Origin: Phycisphaerales bacterium
Lineage (GTDB): Bacteria > Planctomycetota > Phycisphaerae > Phycisphaerales > UBA1924
NCBI GenBank assembly: GCA_020847175.1
Contig: JADLCM010000057.1
Location: forward strand, 1 to 64,000
Direction of reading: 5' to 3'
DNA length: 64,000 nucleotides
Part shown: positions 9,587-18,600 of the stretch, piece after piece
Position numbering within the stretch: the first letter of the stretch is position 1
Layout: each line of letters starts with the position of its first letter
Position numbers and translations under genes: made by a program
The notes under the pieces: generated by a model
What the model saw: only the letters and a program-made list of their open reading frames with translations
Database searches by the model: none
What the model was told of the DNA's origin: nothing

Positions 9587-10246
9587 ATGATCTACCTGAA
9601 GTGCGATCGTTGCGACAAGCCCCTTGAGGTGGACGATGAACTCGCGGGCAAGAAGGTCGAGTGCCCGCACTGCGGCGACGTGAACCTCGTGCCGGAGGCT
9701 CGAACAGCGGCGCCGGTCGGCGTGGTGAGTTCGCCGGGCAAGAAGCCCGGGCGGGCCGAGGCGGCGGGGTACCCCCCCGATCATGGGCCCGAAGTCCCCG
9801 TGCTCAAGGTGCGACCCGCGATGCTCCGCGCGCGCCCGGCGACGTTTCTGACCCTGGCCGCCGGGGTGCTTGCCGGCATCACCGTGATCGTGCTCGCCTC
9901 GGGCACCGGGCACCTGGCGAAGTGGATGCTCTGGCCAGGAATCGCGGCAGCGCTCGCCTGCTCAGGCGTGCTCGCTGTCTGGAAAGTCAAGACGATGGGC
10001 TCGGCCCTGGAGATCTCCAACAAGCGGAGCATCGAGCGGCGCGGCATCTTCGCCAAGGCCACGAGCGAGGTGCTCCACGACGCCATTCGCAACATCCAGA
10101 TCGACCAGACTTTCTGGAACCGCGTGTGGCGGGTCGGGACGATCGCAATCTCCAGTTCCGGCACGGAAGGGGTGGAGATCCAGGTGGCTGATGTGCCCAA
10201 CCCGCACCGCATCCGCGAGATCATCGACCTGTACCGTCCGCTCTGA
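9587..10246 (+). CDS. Zinc-ribbon and bacterial PH-domain membrane protein
   Basis: The first 35 residues form a zinc ribbon (CDRC...CPHC). After a linker, two hydrophobic helices (about residues 85-130) lead into a C-terminal bPH_2-type domain with ALEISNKRSIERRGIF, a conserved HDAIRNIQIDQ stretch and a closing strand VGTIAISSSG. Proteins of this build sit in the membrane with the PH domain facing the cytoplasm; their ligand is not known. GAAGG lies just upstream of the ATG. The gene is alone on its strand, divergent from the glycosyltransferase operon and convergent with the TPR gene. Confidence 0.7.
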   Translation: MIYLKCDRCDKPLEVDDELAGKKVECPHCGDVNLVPEARTAAPVGVVSSPGKKPGRAEAAGYPPDHGPEVPVLKVRPAMLRARPATFLTLAAGVLAGITVIVLASGTGHLAKWMLWPGIAAALACSGVLAVWKVKTMGSALEISNKRSIERRGIFAKATSEVLHDAIRNIQIDQTFWNRVWRVGTIAISSSGTEGVEIQVADVPNPHRIREIIDLYRPL

Positions 10247-10281
10247 CGCGCCGGATGAAGCGCGACAGGCGGGTGCGCCGG

Positions 10282-10584
10282 CTACTCAAGGCTGTCGAGA
10301 AGCGACCGCATTTCGGACGCCGCGCGGAGGTCGGCCGCGGCACGCGCGAGGCCCTGGGTCAGTGTGCTCCGTGCCGCCTCGGTCTGGCCGAGTTCCGCCA
10401 GCACCCGCGCCTTGTGGTAGTACGCGTAAAGGTATTCAGGGTCTGCGGCGAGGCACTTGTCGAAGTAAGCGAGCGACTCGGACCCTCGATTCAGCCTCGC
10501 CAGTTCCTGGGCCATGCCGTACAGGAGAAAGGAGTCGCCGGGTTCGGCGGCAAGCAGCTTCCGGAGTTGGTCGAGCGTGGGCAT
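10282..10584 (-). CDS. Small TPR protein
   Basis: A 100-residue soluble protein made almost entirely of two to three tetratricopeptide helices: a FLLYGMAQELARLNRGSESL hairpin, then AYYHKARVLAELGQTEAA. Such short TPR proteins serve as protein-protein adaptors; no partner is identifiable. It lies about 95 bases downstream of the MoxR gene on the same strand, but a hairpin separates the two. No clear Shine-Dalgarno sequence is seen before the ATG at 10584. Confidence 0.7.
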   Translation of the reverse strand: MPTLDQLRKLLAAEPGDSFLLYGMAQELARLNRGSESLAYFDKCLAADPEYLYAYYHKARVLAELGQTEAARSTLTQGLARAAADLRAASEMRSLLDSLE

Positions 10585-10647
10585 GGGGAGAGGTCACGCG
10601 GCAGGTGATGATCGGTGAACGAGCGGGGGCAAACCCGGGGCGCCCGG

Positions 10648-10665
10648 CCTCGGCGTCGGCCGAGG
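10648..10665 (-). terminator. Possible terminator hairpin after the MoxR gene
   Basis: CCTCGGC (10648-10654) and GCCGAGG (10659-10665) form a 7-bp GC-rich stem with a 4-base loop, 14 bases beyond the MoxR stop in the direction of its transcription. No strong U-tract follows, so it is only a weak candidate. Confidence 0.35.
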
Positions 10666-10678
10666 GGCACCCGCGTGC

Positions 10679-11698
10679 TCAGACGGGCATTTCTACAGGC
10701 AATGTGCTCACGATGTTCTCGACGATGCGGTCGGAGGTCACCCCTTCGGCCTCAGCCTCGAAGTTCATGATCAGCCGGTGACGGAGAGCCGGGAGCGCCA
10801 CGGCGCGGGCGTCGTCGATCCCGGCGGCGGGCCGCCCGTCGAGCAGCGACTTGCATCGGGCCGCCAGGATGATCGCCTGCGCGGCACGCGGGCTGGCCCC
10901 CACCCGCACGAACTGGTTGACGATGGGAGATGCAAACCTGCCCTTGGGATGGGTCGAGAGCACCATGCGCACGATGTAATCCTGTACGTGCGCTGCGACT
11001 TCAACCCGGCGCACCAGCGCCTGGTGCGCGATGATCCGGTCGGCATCCAGCACGGGCGCGATCTCGATGCGGGAGTCTGTCGTGGTGCGGTTGAGGATCT
11101 CGGAGAGCTCCTCGCGGCCCGAGTAGCCCACCTGGAGCTTGAAGAAGAACCTGTCGAGCTGGGCCTCGGGGAGCGGGTACGTGCCCTCCTGCTCAAGCGG
11201 GTTCTGCGTCGCCATCACGAAGAACGGGGCGGGCAGCGGGTGGGTGCGCCCGGCGACGGTGACGCCGCGTTCCTGCATCGCTTCGAGCATGGCGGACTGG
11301 GTCTTGGGCGTGGCGCGATTGATCTCGTCGGCGAGCACAATCTGCGCGAAGATAGGCCCGGGCTGGAAGCGGAACTCGCGTGTCACCCGGCCCGCGCTGT
11401 CCGGCGCCTCCACGACCACGGTGGTGCCTGTGATGTCGGCGGGCATCAGGTCGGGGGTGAACTGGACGCGTGAGAAGGAGAGTGAGAGTGCTCGCGCGAG
11501 CGAACGGATCAGCAGCGTCTTGCCGATGCCCGGCACACCTTCGAGCAGGGCGTGCCCGCCCGTGAAGAGGCACACCAGCACCCCTTCGACGACGTCGCGG
11601 TGCCCGACCACCGCGCGCTCGATCTGGGCGCGCACGCGCCCGAAATCTTCCTGGAACTGGCGGGCCGCATCACGCACGCCCTGAGTCGGTTCGCCCAT
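10679..11698 (-). CDS. MoxR-family AAA+ ATPase
   Basis: A 339-residue ATPase of the MoxR type. It has Walker A GVPGIGKT (residues 54-61), Walker B ...LADEINRA, a sensor-1 ATQNP motif, and the C-terminal helical lid found in the family. MoxR proteins act as chaperones that insert cofactors or metals, or that activate VWA-domain partners. A BatA-like VWA membrane protein is encoded about 16 kb away (27386-29353), not adjacent as is common, so the pairing is only inferred. The start at 11698 has GAGGA a few bases upstream; the longer frame adds a non-conserved basic leader. Confidence 0.85.
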   Translation of the reverse strand: MGEPTQGVRDAARQFQEDFGRVRAQIERAVVGHRDVVEGVLVCLFTGGHALLEGVPGIGKTLLIRSLARALSLSFSRVQFTPDLMPADITGTTVVVEAPDSAGRVTREFRFQPGPIFAQIVLADEINRATPKTQSAMLEAMQERGVTVAGRTHPLPAPFFVMATQNPLEQEGTYPLPEAQLDRFFFKLQVGYSGREELSEILNRTTTDSRIEIAPVLDADRIIAHQALVRRVEVAAHVQDYIVRMVLSTHPKGRFASPIVNQFVRVGASPRAAQAIILAARCKSLLDGRPAAGIDDARAVALPALRHRLIMNFEAEAEGVTSDRIVENIVSTLPVEMPV

Positions 11699-11880
11699 GC
11701 AGTCCTCGCGGTTCGGGCGGATGGTATGGAGCGTGCGCCTGGCAAGCCCTCCCTTTCGGTTGAGTTCGAGGGAGCGGGGTGGATCGCACCCCTGAGCCGC
11801 CTGGTCTGCCTGCGGGCACCGCACCCGCGGCGCTCGCCGCGGGGGAGCGGCGGTCGAGGCGGCACCGGTGCCTGATCTGA

Positions 11881-13569
11881 TCAGAACGGTGCGCCCCCCG
11901 TGTCGTCTTCATCGAAACCGTGCTCAGGCCCGCCGCCGTCGCGATGGTTGGGCACGGGCCCGCCCGGAGGCCGGGGGGCGAAGGCGCCGCGCGGCTTGGA
12001 CTCGAAGGCCTGCGATGGATCGTGGTACCCCCCCGTCGCGGGGCGGGGAGCGGGTGCCGGGTTGGCGGGGGCGGCGGGGGCGGCGGGGCGGGCGGGGGCG
12101 ACATACCCGGCGCCGCCGAGGTCGTGGGCGTAGTTCTTGAAACGCGTCGTGCCGCTGTCCCAGGCGAGCTTGACGATGCCGGTGGGGCCGTTGCGCTGCT
12201 TGGCGACGATGAGCTCGGCGAGGCCGACCTTCTCGGGGTTTTCTTCCGCCCACGACGGGTCGTTGATGTGGTAATACTCCTCGCGGTGCAGGAGCATCAC
12301 CACGTCGGCGTCCTGTTCGAGCGAGCCCGATTCGCGCAGGTCGGAGAGGCGCGGGCGGTTGCCCTCGCGCTGCTCCGTGGCGCGGTTGAGCTGGCTCAGG
12401 CAGATGATGGGCACTTCGAGCTCGCGTGCCAGGGCCTTGATCTGGCGGCTGATCGTGCTCACCTCCACCTGGCGGCTCTCGCGCGCCGCGGCCGGGGCCG
12501 AGAGCAACTGGAGGTAGTCGATCATGATCGCCTTGATGTCGTACTTGCCCGCGAGGCGGCGCGCGCGCGAACGGAGCTGCATCACCGTCAGGCCCGCCGT
12601 GTCATCCACGTAGACGGGGGCGAGGGCCAAGGTGTCGCAGGCGTCCATGATGCGCTTCCACGCATCCTGCCCGAGGTGTTCGCCGTCGCGGAAGCGTTCG
12701 CCGCCGACGCCCGAGTAGGCGCTGAGCACGCGCTGCGTGACGGCGGACTTGGTCATCTCAAGGCTGAAGAACGCAACCGGAGCGGGGCGGGCGTGGGGCG
12801 CGTGGTCCCAGGGCGAACGCCCGCCGAAGGCGATCTGCTCGGCGAGGTTGAGCGCGAGCGCGGTCTTTCCCATGCTCGGGCGGGCCGCGATGATGATCAT
12901 CTCGCCCTTCTGGAGGCCCCGGAGTTTCTGATCAAGGTCGGCGTACCCCGTCGGGAGGCCGCTGATGCCCTGCCCCTCGGTCGCCTCCAGCCGCTCCACC
13001 TCGGCCGAGAGCAGGTCTTTGAGCGCCTGGGGCTCGGAGGTCTGTTCTTCCTGAGCGATGTCAAAGACCGACATCTCGGCCTTGTCGAGAATCTCCCGGA
13101 CACCCTCATCCGGGTTGTCCGGCGCGTTGTAGGCGTCGTAGATGATCTCGCCCGCGGCCCCGATGAGCTTGCGGAGCTTTGCCTTGTCCGCGACGATGCG
13201 GGCGTAATGCCTGGCATTGGCGGCGCTGGGCACCGTGTCCACCAGCTGGACGAGGTATTCCTCGCCCCCGATCTGTTCGAGCACACCCGAGTCGCGCAGC
13301 GCATCGAGAAGCTGCACCAGGTCGCCCGTCTGGTGCTTGTCATAGAGACGCAGGATCGCCTCGAAGATCGCCCCGTGCGATTCCTGGTGAAACTGCTCCC
13401 GGCGCGACACGTGCCCCAGCACCTCGCCCACCATCTCCGGGCCGAGGATCAGCGAGCCGAGCAGGGCCATCTCGGCTTCAAGCGAGTGGGGGGGCAGGCG
13501 ATCAAACAGCTTGCCAAGCGCCCCGGGTTCGAAACGCGGCCTCGATTCCCGCTCTCTCATGCGCCCCAT
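11881..13569 (-). CDS. dnaB: Replicative DNA helicase DnaB
   Basis: A 562-residue hexameric 5'-3' helicase that unwinds DNA ahead of the replisome. The N-terminal domain starts PPHSLEAEMALLGSLIL. The RecA-like domain carries Walker A ARPSMGKT (about residues 229-236), Walker B IMIDYLQLL, the SQLNRATEQR motif and DLRESGSLEQDADVV. A disordered alanine/proline-rich tail of about 70 residues follows the conserved core, longer than in typical DnaB. The ATG at 13569 is preceded by AAGGAGG. It stands alone between an isolated hairpin and the MoxR gene. Confidence 0.95.
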   Translation of the reverse strand: MGRMRERESRPRFEPGALGKLFDRLPPHSLEAEMALLGSLILGPEMVGEVLGHVSRREQFHQESHGAIFEAILRLYDKHQTGDLVQLLDALRDSGVLEQIGGEEYLVQLVDTVPSAANARHYARIVADKAKLRKLIGAAGEIIYDAYNAPDNPDEGVREILDKAEMSVFDIAQEEQTSEPQALKDLLSAEVERLEATEGQGISGLPTGYADLDQKLRGLQKGEMIIIAARPSMGKTALALNLAEQIAFGGRSPWDHAPHARPAPVAFFSLEMTKSAVTQRVLSAYSGVGGERFRDGEHLGQDAWKRIMDACDTLALAPVYVDDTAGLTVMQLRSRARRLAGKYDIKAIMIDYLQLLSAPAAARESRQVEVSTISRQIKALARELEVPIICLSQLNRATEQREGNRPRLSDLRESGSLEQDADVVMLLHREEYYHINDPSWAEENPEKVGLAELIVAKQRNGPTGIVKLAWDSGTTRFKNYAHDLGGAGYVAPARPAAPAAPANPAPAPRPATGGYHDPSQAFESKPRGAFAPRPPGGPVPNHRDGGGPEHGFDEDDTGGAPF

Positions 13570-13716
13570 CGTCGCCTCCTTGCGAAGCGGGGGAGAGCTA
13601 CCGACAGCCCATCCCCCGCGCGTCACGGTACGCCGCCGGGGTCACGCCCGGGCGCATCGGCGGCCCCGGAGATCCTGACGGAACGAGGCTTGCCTGCGAT
13701 GCGGTACGCCAAAGAA

Positions 13717-13745
13717 GCGCGGGGCCGGACAAACCGGCCCCGCGC
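13717..13745 (-). terminator. Hairpin terminating the redoxin operon
   Basis: A perfect 12-bp inverted repeat (13717-13728 with 13734-13745, five-base loop) lies about 60 bases past the redoxin stop. On the minus strand it is followed by TTCTTT, giving a moderately convincing intrinsic terminator before the dnaB gene. Confidence 0.6.
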
Positions 13746-13806
13746 GGGGCATAAGCCGTTGATTGAAGCCGGCTTGGACGCACCGGCATGATTCGGGGCT
13801 GTTCGC

Positions 13807-14466
13807 TCAGTCGGCGAACTTGACCGGGCAGCCGTAGGACTTCGTCTCGGTGACTTCCACCGTCTCACCGGCCAGCAGCGCGGTCACCGCGTCGAGCACG
13901 TAGTTGATGTCGCCGACCTTGCGGGGCGAGGGGTTGTTGTCAATCGCGCCCATGTACGCGAGCTTGCCGTCGGCGCCGATGACGAACATGTGCGGCGTGG
14001 TCTTGGCCTTGTACGCGCGCCCCACTTCGCCCGACTCGTCCAGCAGCACGGGGTATTCGATCTCGTAGTCTTCGGCCGCCTGCTTGTTGGCTTCGATGCC
14101 GGCGCCCTGATGCCCCGGCGCACCGGAGTTGATGGCGAGCCACACGACCTTGCCCTCGTGCTCCTTCTGGAGTTTCTCGTGGGTGTCGTGCATCGTCCTG
14201 TTGGCGACGTGGTGCTTCTTCACGAAGGGGCACTCGGGGTTGAACCACTCCAGGACCACGATCTTGCCTTCCGCGGCGTACTCCGAGAGCTTGTGCTCCT
14301 TGCCTTCGAGGTCGAGGAGCACAAAGTCGGGGGCGATTTCGCCGATCACGGGCTCGACCTTCTTCTCGACCTGCGCCTGGTCTTCGGGCCCCGCTGCCTG
14401 GAGGGGCAGCACGCCCAGGGCAGCGATGCCGACCAGGCCGGCGAGGAGGGAAGCGGTCTTCTTCAT
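13807..14466 (-). CDS. Secreted thioredoxin-fold (redoxin/AhpC-TSA) protein
   Basis: A 219-residue protein with a signal peptide (MKKTASLLAG...LQAAGPEDQ) and a peroxiredoxin/ResA-like thioredoxin fold: IGEIAPDFVLLDLEGK, then EWFNPECPFVKKHH, and TTPHMFVIGADG with the cis-proline segment. The active-site region has one cysteine only (PECPF); the second cysteine of the protein lies near the C terminus (YGCPVKF). It probably works as a periplasmic thiol peroxidase or reductase. AAGGAG precedes the ATG. It lies 76 bases behind the DsbD-N-like gene on the same strand, which suggests a shared redox operon ending at the hairpin at 13717-13745. Confidence 0.8.
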   Translation of the reverse strand: MKKTASLLAGLVGIAALGVLPLQAAGPEDQAQVEKKVEPVIGEIAPDFVLLDLEGKEHKLSEYAAEGKIVVLEWFNPECPFVKKHHVANRTMHDTHEKLQKEHEGKVVWLAINSGAPGHQGAGIEANKQAAEDYEIEYPVLLDESGEVGRAYKAKTTPHMFVIGADGKLAYMGAIDNNPSPRKVGDINYVLDAVTALLAGETVEVTETKSYGCPVKFAD

Positions 14467-14542
14467 CGTGTCATCTCCTTTGGGCGGGGGTCACCCGCGG
14501 TTGTCACACGTCGATGCGGCGCTCACACGAGCGCGTGCGGAC

Positions 14543-15472
14543 TCACGGATTGGAACTCGACGGAGACTCCTCTTCCCGCGTGGAGGCGGGCGAGGGCATT
14601 GCACCCAGCGGAATCTCCAGATGATAGATGGCGACACTCTGATCTTGAGCGTCGAAGACCTCCAGCACGCCGGAAACTCCGGGCTCACCGTCGCCATGAC
14701 CGAGCGCGATCACCAGTGTTTCTCCTGGCTTGCTTGCGGTGCTTCGGAAGCGATCAGCCAGAGGCGGCATGGCGAGGCTTGGCGCAAACGTCAGGCTGAG
14801 GCGATCGACGGGCGTGATTCGCAGCGATCCACGGGACCATTTCCAGACGAACCGGGAGATTGCCTCGGCATCGAGAGGCCGCGGAATGCGAGCCCTTGCC
14901 TCATCAAAGAGTTCGACGTGGTCGGAGGGTTTGGCGGGGCCTTCAGGAATCTGAATCGAAAGCAGAGCATCTCCGGGGATGCAGGCTTCCTGGCAGACCA
15001 GCCACTCTGCGGAGGCTTCGAGATCGACAGGGCCGGACGCGGACTTTGCAGGGGTCACCTCGGCGAAGAGAGTCACCCGATGTTCGTAGATGAAATCCAG
15101 GATTTGTCCGGGGGTGGTTTCGTGCCGGACTGGGGCGGGCCACTGCCAATCACCCATTGTCCAGCCTTCGGGCAGTCTGACTTCGACGGCCGGTGGAAAG
15201 CCGGAGTCATTCGCCCCCTGCCAATAGAGGTGCCAGTTCTCGTCAATGTCAAACGTGACGCCGAGCGTGAACGTCCTGCCCGGTTCGTACGTGAGCACAT
15301 CAGCGACCAGCGTGGCGCGGGCGTGTGGCACTTCGTCCATGACCTGGGGCTCTAGGGGCGGCTCGGGCGCGGCACCCGCGTGCGCCCCGTGGAGCATCGG
15401 AAGCAGGACGCCAGCCACGACACTCGCGATCAGCATGAGCACCCGCTCCGACGGGACAAGGGGCATGGCCAC
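14543..15472 (-). CDS. Secreted DsbD N-terminal-domain protein without the membrane part
   Basis: A 309-residue protein with an N-terminal signal sequence (LMLIASVVAGVLLPML), followed by an immunoglobulin-like domain resembling the alpha domain of DsbD/ScsB: WHLYWQGANDSGFPP, and EWLVCQEACIPGDA with the family's C-x3-C pair (near residues 160-164). In DsbD this domain hands electrons from the membrane domain to periplasmic thiol proteins. No transmembrane domain or gamma domain is present here, so its electron donor is unknown. It is co-oriented with, and upstream of, the secreted redoxin, a plausible substrate. Confidence 0.75.
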   Translation of the reverse strand: MAMPLVPSERVLMLIASVVAGVLLPMLHGAHAGAAPEPPLEPQVMDEVPHARATLVADVLTYEPGRTFTLGVTFDIDENWHLYWQGANDSGFPPAVEVRLPEGWTMGDWQWPAPVRHETTPGQILDFIYEHRVTLFAEVTPAKSASGPVDLEASAEWLVCQEACIPGDALLSIQIPEGPAKPSDHVELFDEARARIPRPLDAEAISRFVWKWSRGSLRITPVDRLSLTFAPSLAMPPLADRFRSTASKPGETLVIALGHGDGEPGVSGVLEVFDAQDQSVAIYHLEIPLGAMPSPASTREEESPSSSNP

Positions 15473-15596
15473 TGCCGCTCATCCCAAGGCACGGCGGCTG
15501 AACGCCGCACGGGGGGCGGGTATTCCCGGGGCGCGCAAAATTCATGCGGTTGACGGGGCGGTCGGGGATCGGTGCGATCGGCGCAACCGGCGGAAC

Positions 15597-15624
15597 AAAA
15601 AGGGGGCCCCGAAGAGGGGCCCCC
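15597..15624 (-). terminator. Strong intrinsic terminator of the giant surface-protein gene
   Basis: A 9-bp GC stem (15602-15610 pairs with 15616-15624, loop GAAGA on the plus strand) is followed on the minus strand by a TTTTT run (15601-15597). It lies 33 bases past the stop of the 2558-residue protein and has the textbook arrangement. Confidence 0.85.
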
Positions 15625-15656
15625 GAAACGACGCCTGAACCCGGCAAGGGCTGAGA

Positions 15657-18600
15657 TCAGATGATTCCGGCGAGGGAGTTGACGAGGCCGATGTTGGCGC
15701 CCCGGTTGCCCCAGCCGCCGCCGAGGCCGATGTCGAAGTGGGTGAGTGCGACGGCGAAGGGTGAGGCCGCGCTGGTGATGATGGAGAAGGCGTTGGTCGA
15801 GGAGGGGTTGTTGAGGAAGGTCGAACTCTCGTGGAGATTGATGCGGGAGAAATCGTTGGCGCCGACGTTGATGGTGAGGGTGTCGAAGGTGTTGTTGGTG
15901 TACAGCAGGCGGACAGTGACGGAGATCGCGGAGCCGGCGGGGTTGTAGAACGAGAGCGTCTCGAAGTAGTTGGTGCCGGCGCGCTTCTTTCCGATGAAGG
16001 CGTCGCCGAAGAACCACTGGGTGCCCACATCGGTCGGGGCGGTGTAGCCGTCGGCATCGCCGTTGGTCACTTCCATGACGTTCACGGTCACATCGCGGTC
16101 GGAGGTGAACGTGAAGCCGACGGGCTGATTGGGAGTGACGCCGAGCGCCGCGGCATCGAGGATCAGCGTGCCCCGCGCGGGCACGGAGACGCGGCGCGAG
16201 AAGTTGGGCAGGTTGACGCTGATGTAGTTGCCCACGAGATCCACGGTGGCGGGCGTCTCGTCGGGGTTGAAGAGCACGATCTCGGGGATACGCCCATCGA
16301 CCGAGGCGATCTCGGGGATGGCGCCGGCGGTGCTGCCTCCGGTTGAACTGCCGAGGCTGCCGAAGCCGTGGCTGTCGTCCTCGTCGAAGTGGCTGATGGA
16401 GGCGACGATGCCCTCGAAGGCGGCGTTGTTGGCCGGGCTGGTGGCCGCGGCGGTGAGGGTCACGCCGAAGATACCCGTGGGCAGGGTGGAGGCCGCGTTG
16501 ATGTCGAACCCGCCGCGACGGAGCGCGCCGACGTTGCGGGTGAGCGTGACGGCCTGCCCCTGGGCGTTGTAGGCGGTGAGCGTGACGGTCACGCTGAAGT
16601 TGTGGGGGTTGAAGAAGAGGATGAAGTCGCGAGACTGACCGGGGTTGCGTTCGACGCGGGCAAATGTCCACTCGCTGGAGAGCACATCGGTGAAGCTTTC
16701 GCCGGTGGAGGCGTCGAAGTCGTAGTGCGAGAGCGTGGCGCCAACGGGACCGTCGGAGACGATCTCGATGGCGTAGGCCTCGCGCTTGCGGACGCCGGGG
16801 GCCACGGTGCCGTTGCCGGCCGAGAGGGTGGCGCCGCCGCGGGCGCCGGCGGGGAGAAGGATGTTGTTCTGGACGATCGCGTCGCGCACGCCGCCCTCGT
16901 AGCGGAGAATGATCGAGTAGCGGACATCGAAGGTGTTGGGGTTGGCGATGGAGACGTACTCGCGGATGCGGTTGTTGGCGAAGCCCTCGGGGAAGAAGAT
17001 CCGGTGGTTGAACCCGAGGGCGTCGACCTCGGGAATCTGCGAGGAGACATCGGCGCCGACGGCGTCGATGCGGACGGTGTAGGAGCCGATGCTGGCGCCG
17101 ATGCCGTCCACCAGCAGGAAGTAGGTGACCCCCTGGGTGCCCTGGAAGGAGACGTTGGCCGTCGCCCCCGGGATGCCGTTGGAGTCGCTGGTGACGACGG
17201 CGCCTTCATTGGGGGCGTTGAGCACGGTGAGCGAGGCGTTGAGCACCGAGCCCGTGGGGAGCACGACCTGCGCGAAGAAGAGGCCCGAGGCCGGGGCGGT
17301 GAACTTGAAGAGGTCGCGATCGTTGGCGATCTCGATCTCGTCGTTTGCGGCGCCGTCGCCGCGGGAGTTGAGGGTGATGGTGGTCGCGGTGTTGAAGTCG
17401 ATATCGTCGTCGTCATCACCGCCGCCGCCGCCGCCGCCGGTGTCACTGGCGCCGTTGACGGTGAGCGAGTACTCGGCATCGGCGGTGAGCAGCCCGTCCG
17501 CCTCGCTGATGAGGAAGTAGAAACGGGTGTTGGCCGGGCTGGAGGAGAGGTTGATGGTGACGTCGTCGCCATCGGCCGCCGCGGTGACCTGCCCGATCTG
17601 TGCGAAGGTGGAATCGAAGACCGTGATGACGCCCTGGAAGGCGGGTGAATCGACGTTGGTGAGGGTGATGGTCGTTGTGCCCTCGAAGATGGTGCGGAAT
17701 GTGAAGAGATCGGTGTCGCGGTCGGGGCTCAGCAGCGGGTTGCCTGTGCCGGCCACGCCCGAACCGAGGAACCCGTCGCCGGTTGCGGCCTCGAGGAAGA
17801 TCTCGTCGGCGAGATCGAACTCGCCGACATTGGCGAAGTCGTCGATCGGGGGCACGGCGATGTTGACGGTGAAGCCGCCGACCTGGTCCGCTTCGGCGGC
17901 GGCGCCGTTGGGAGCGACGATGACGTAGTAGCGGGCGGAGCGCACGGCGGTGAAGTTGAAGTTGCCGGGCGCGCCCGTGGCGACGGTGACCCCGTCCTGG
18001 TCGATGATGGTGACGACGGCATCGAGCGTCGAGTCGGCGGCGAGGGCGACATCCACATCGACACGCCCGCTCGCGGGCACATCGAAGTAGAAGGCATCGC
18101 TGTCCGTGGTGATCTCGATCTGGCCCGCCTCATCGCCAAGGCCCGTCACCTGATCGGTGCGGATCTCGGTGAGGAGGTCGCGGGTGCTCACATCGTCGTA
18201 CTCGGCCTGGTCGGCGTGGTCATCGGTGGGGGGGAAGGTGAAGTTGAGGGTGTAGTCGCCCGCATCGGTGGCGGGGGATGACCCGGAGACGACGACGTAG
18301 TAGTAAAGATACTCGTTCATCGTCAGGCCGCTGACGCGGTCGGCACGCACCGGGACCGTGACGCGGGAGTTGGTGTTGTTGGCGTCGATGTTGTCGTTGG
18401 CCGCGATGCGGGCGCGGAGGGGGTTGCCCAGCCCGTCCTCGGTGATCTCGTAGACGGTGATCTGGCCGTTGAAGGCGCCGGAGCCGACGAGATCGATCTG
18501 GATCTCCTGGAAGTCGAGCGCCTGGAAGCGGAACGCATCGGTGTCGCCCGCGTTCTCGAGCGTGCCCGCGATGGTGCCCGAGCCGAGGAAGTCGCGGACG

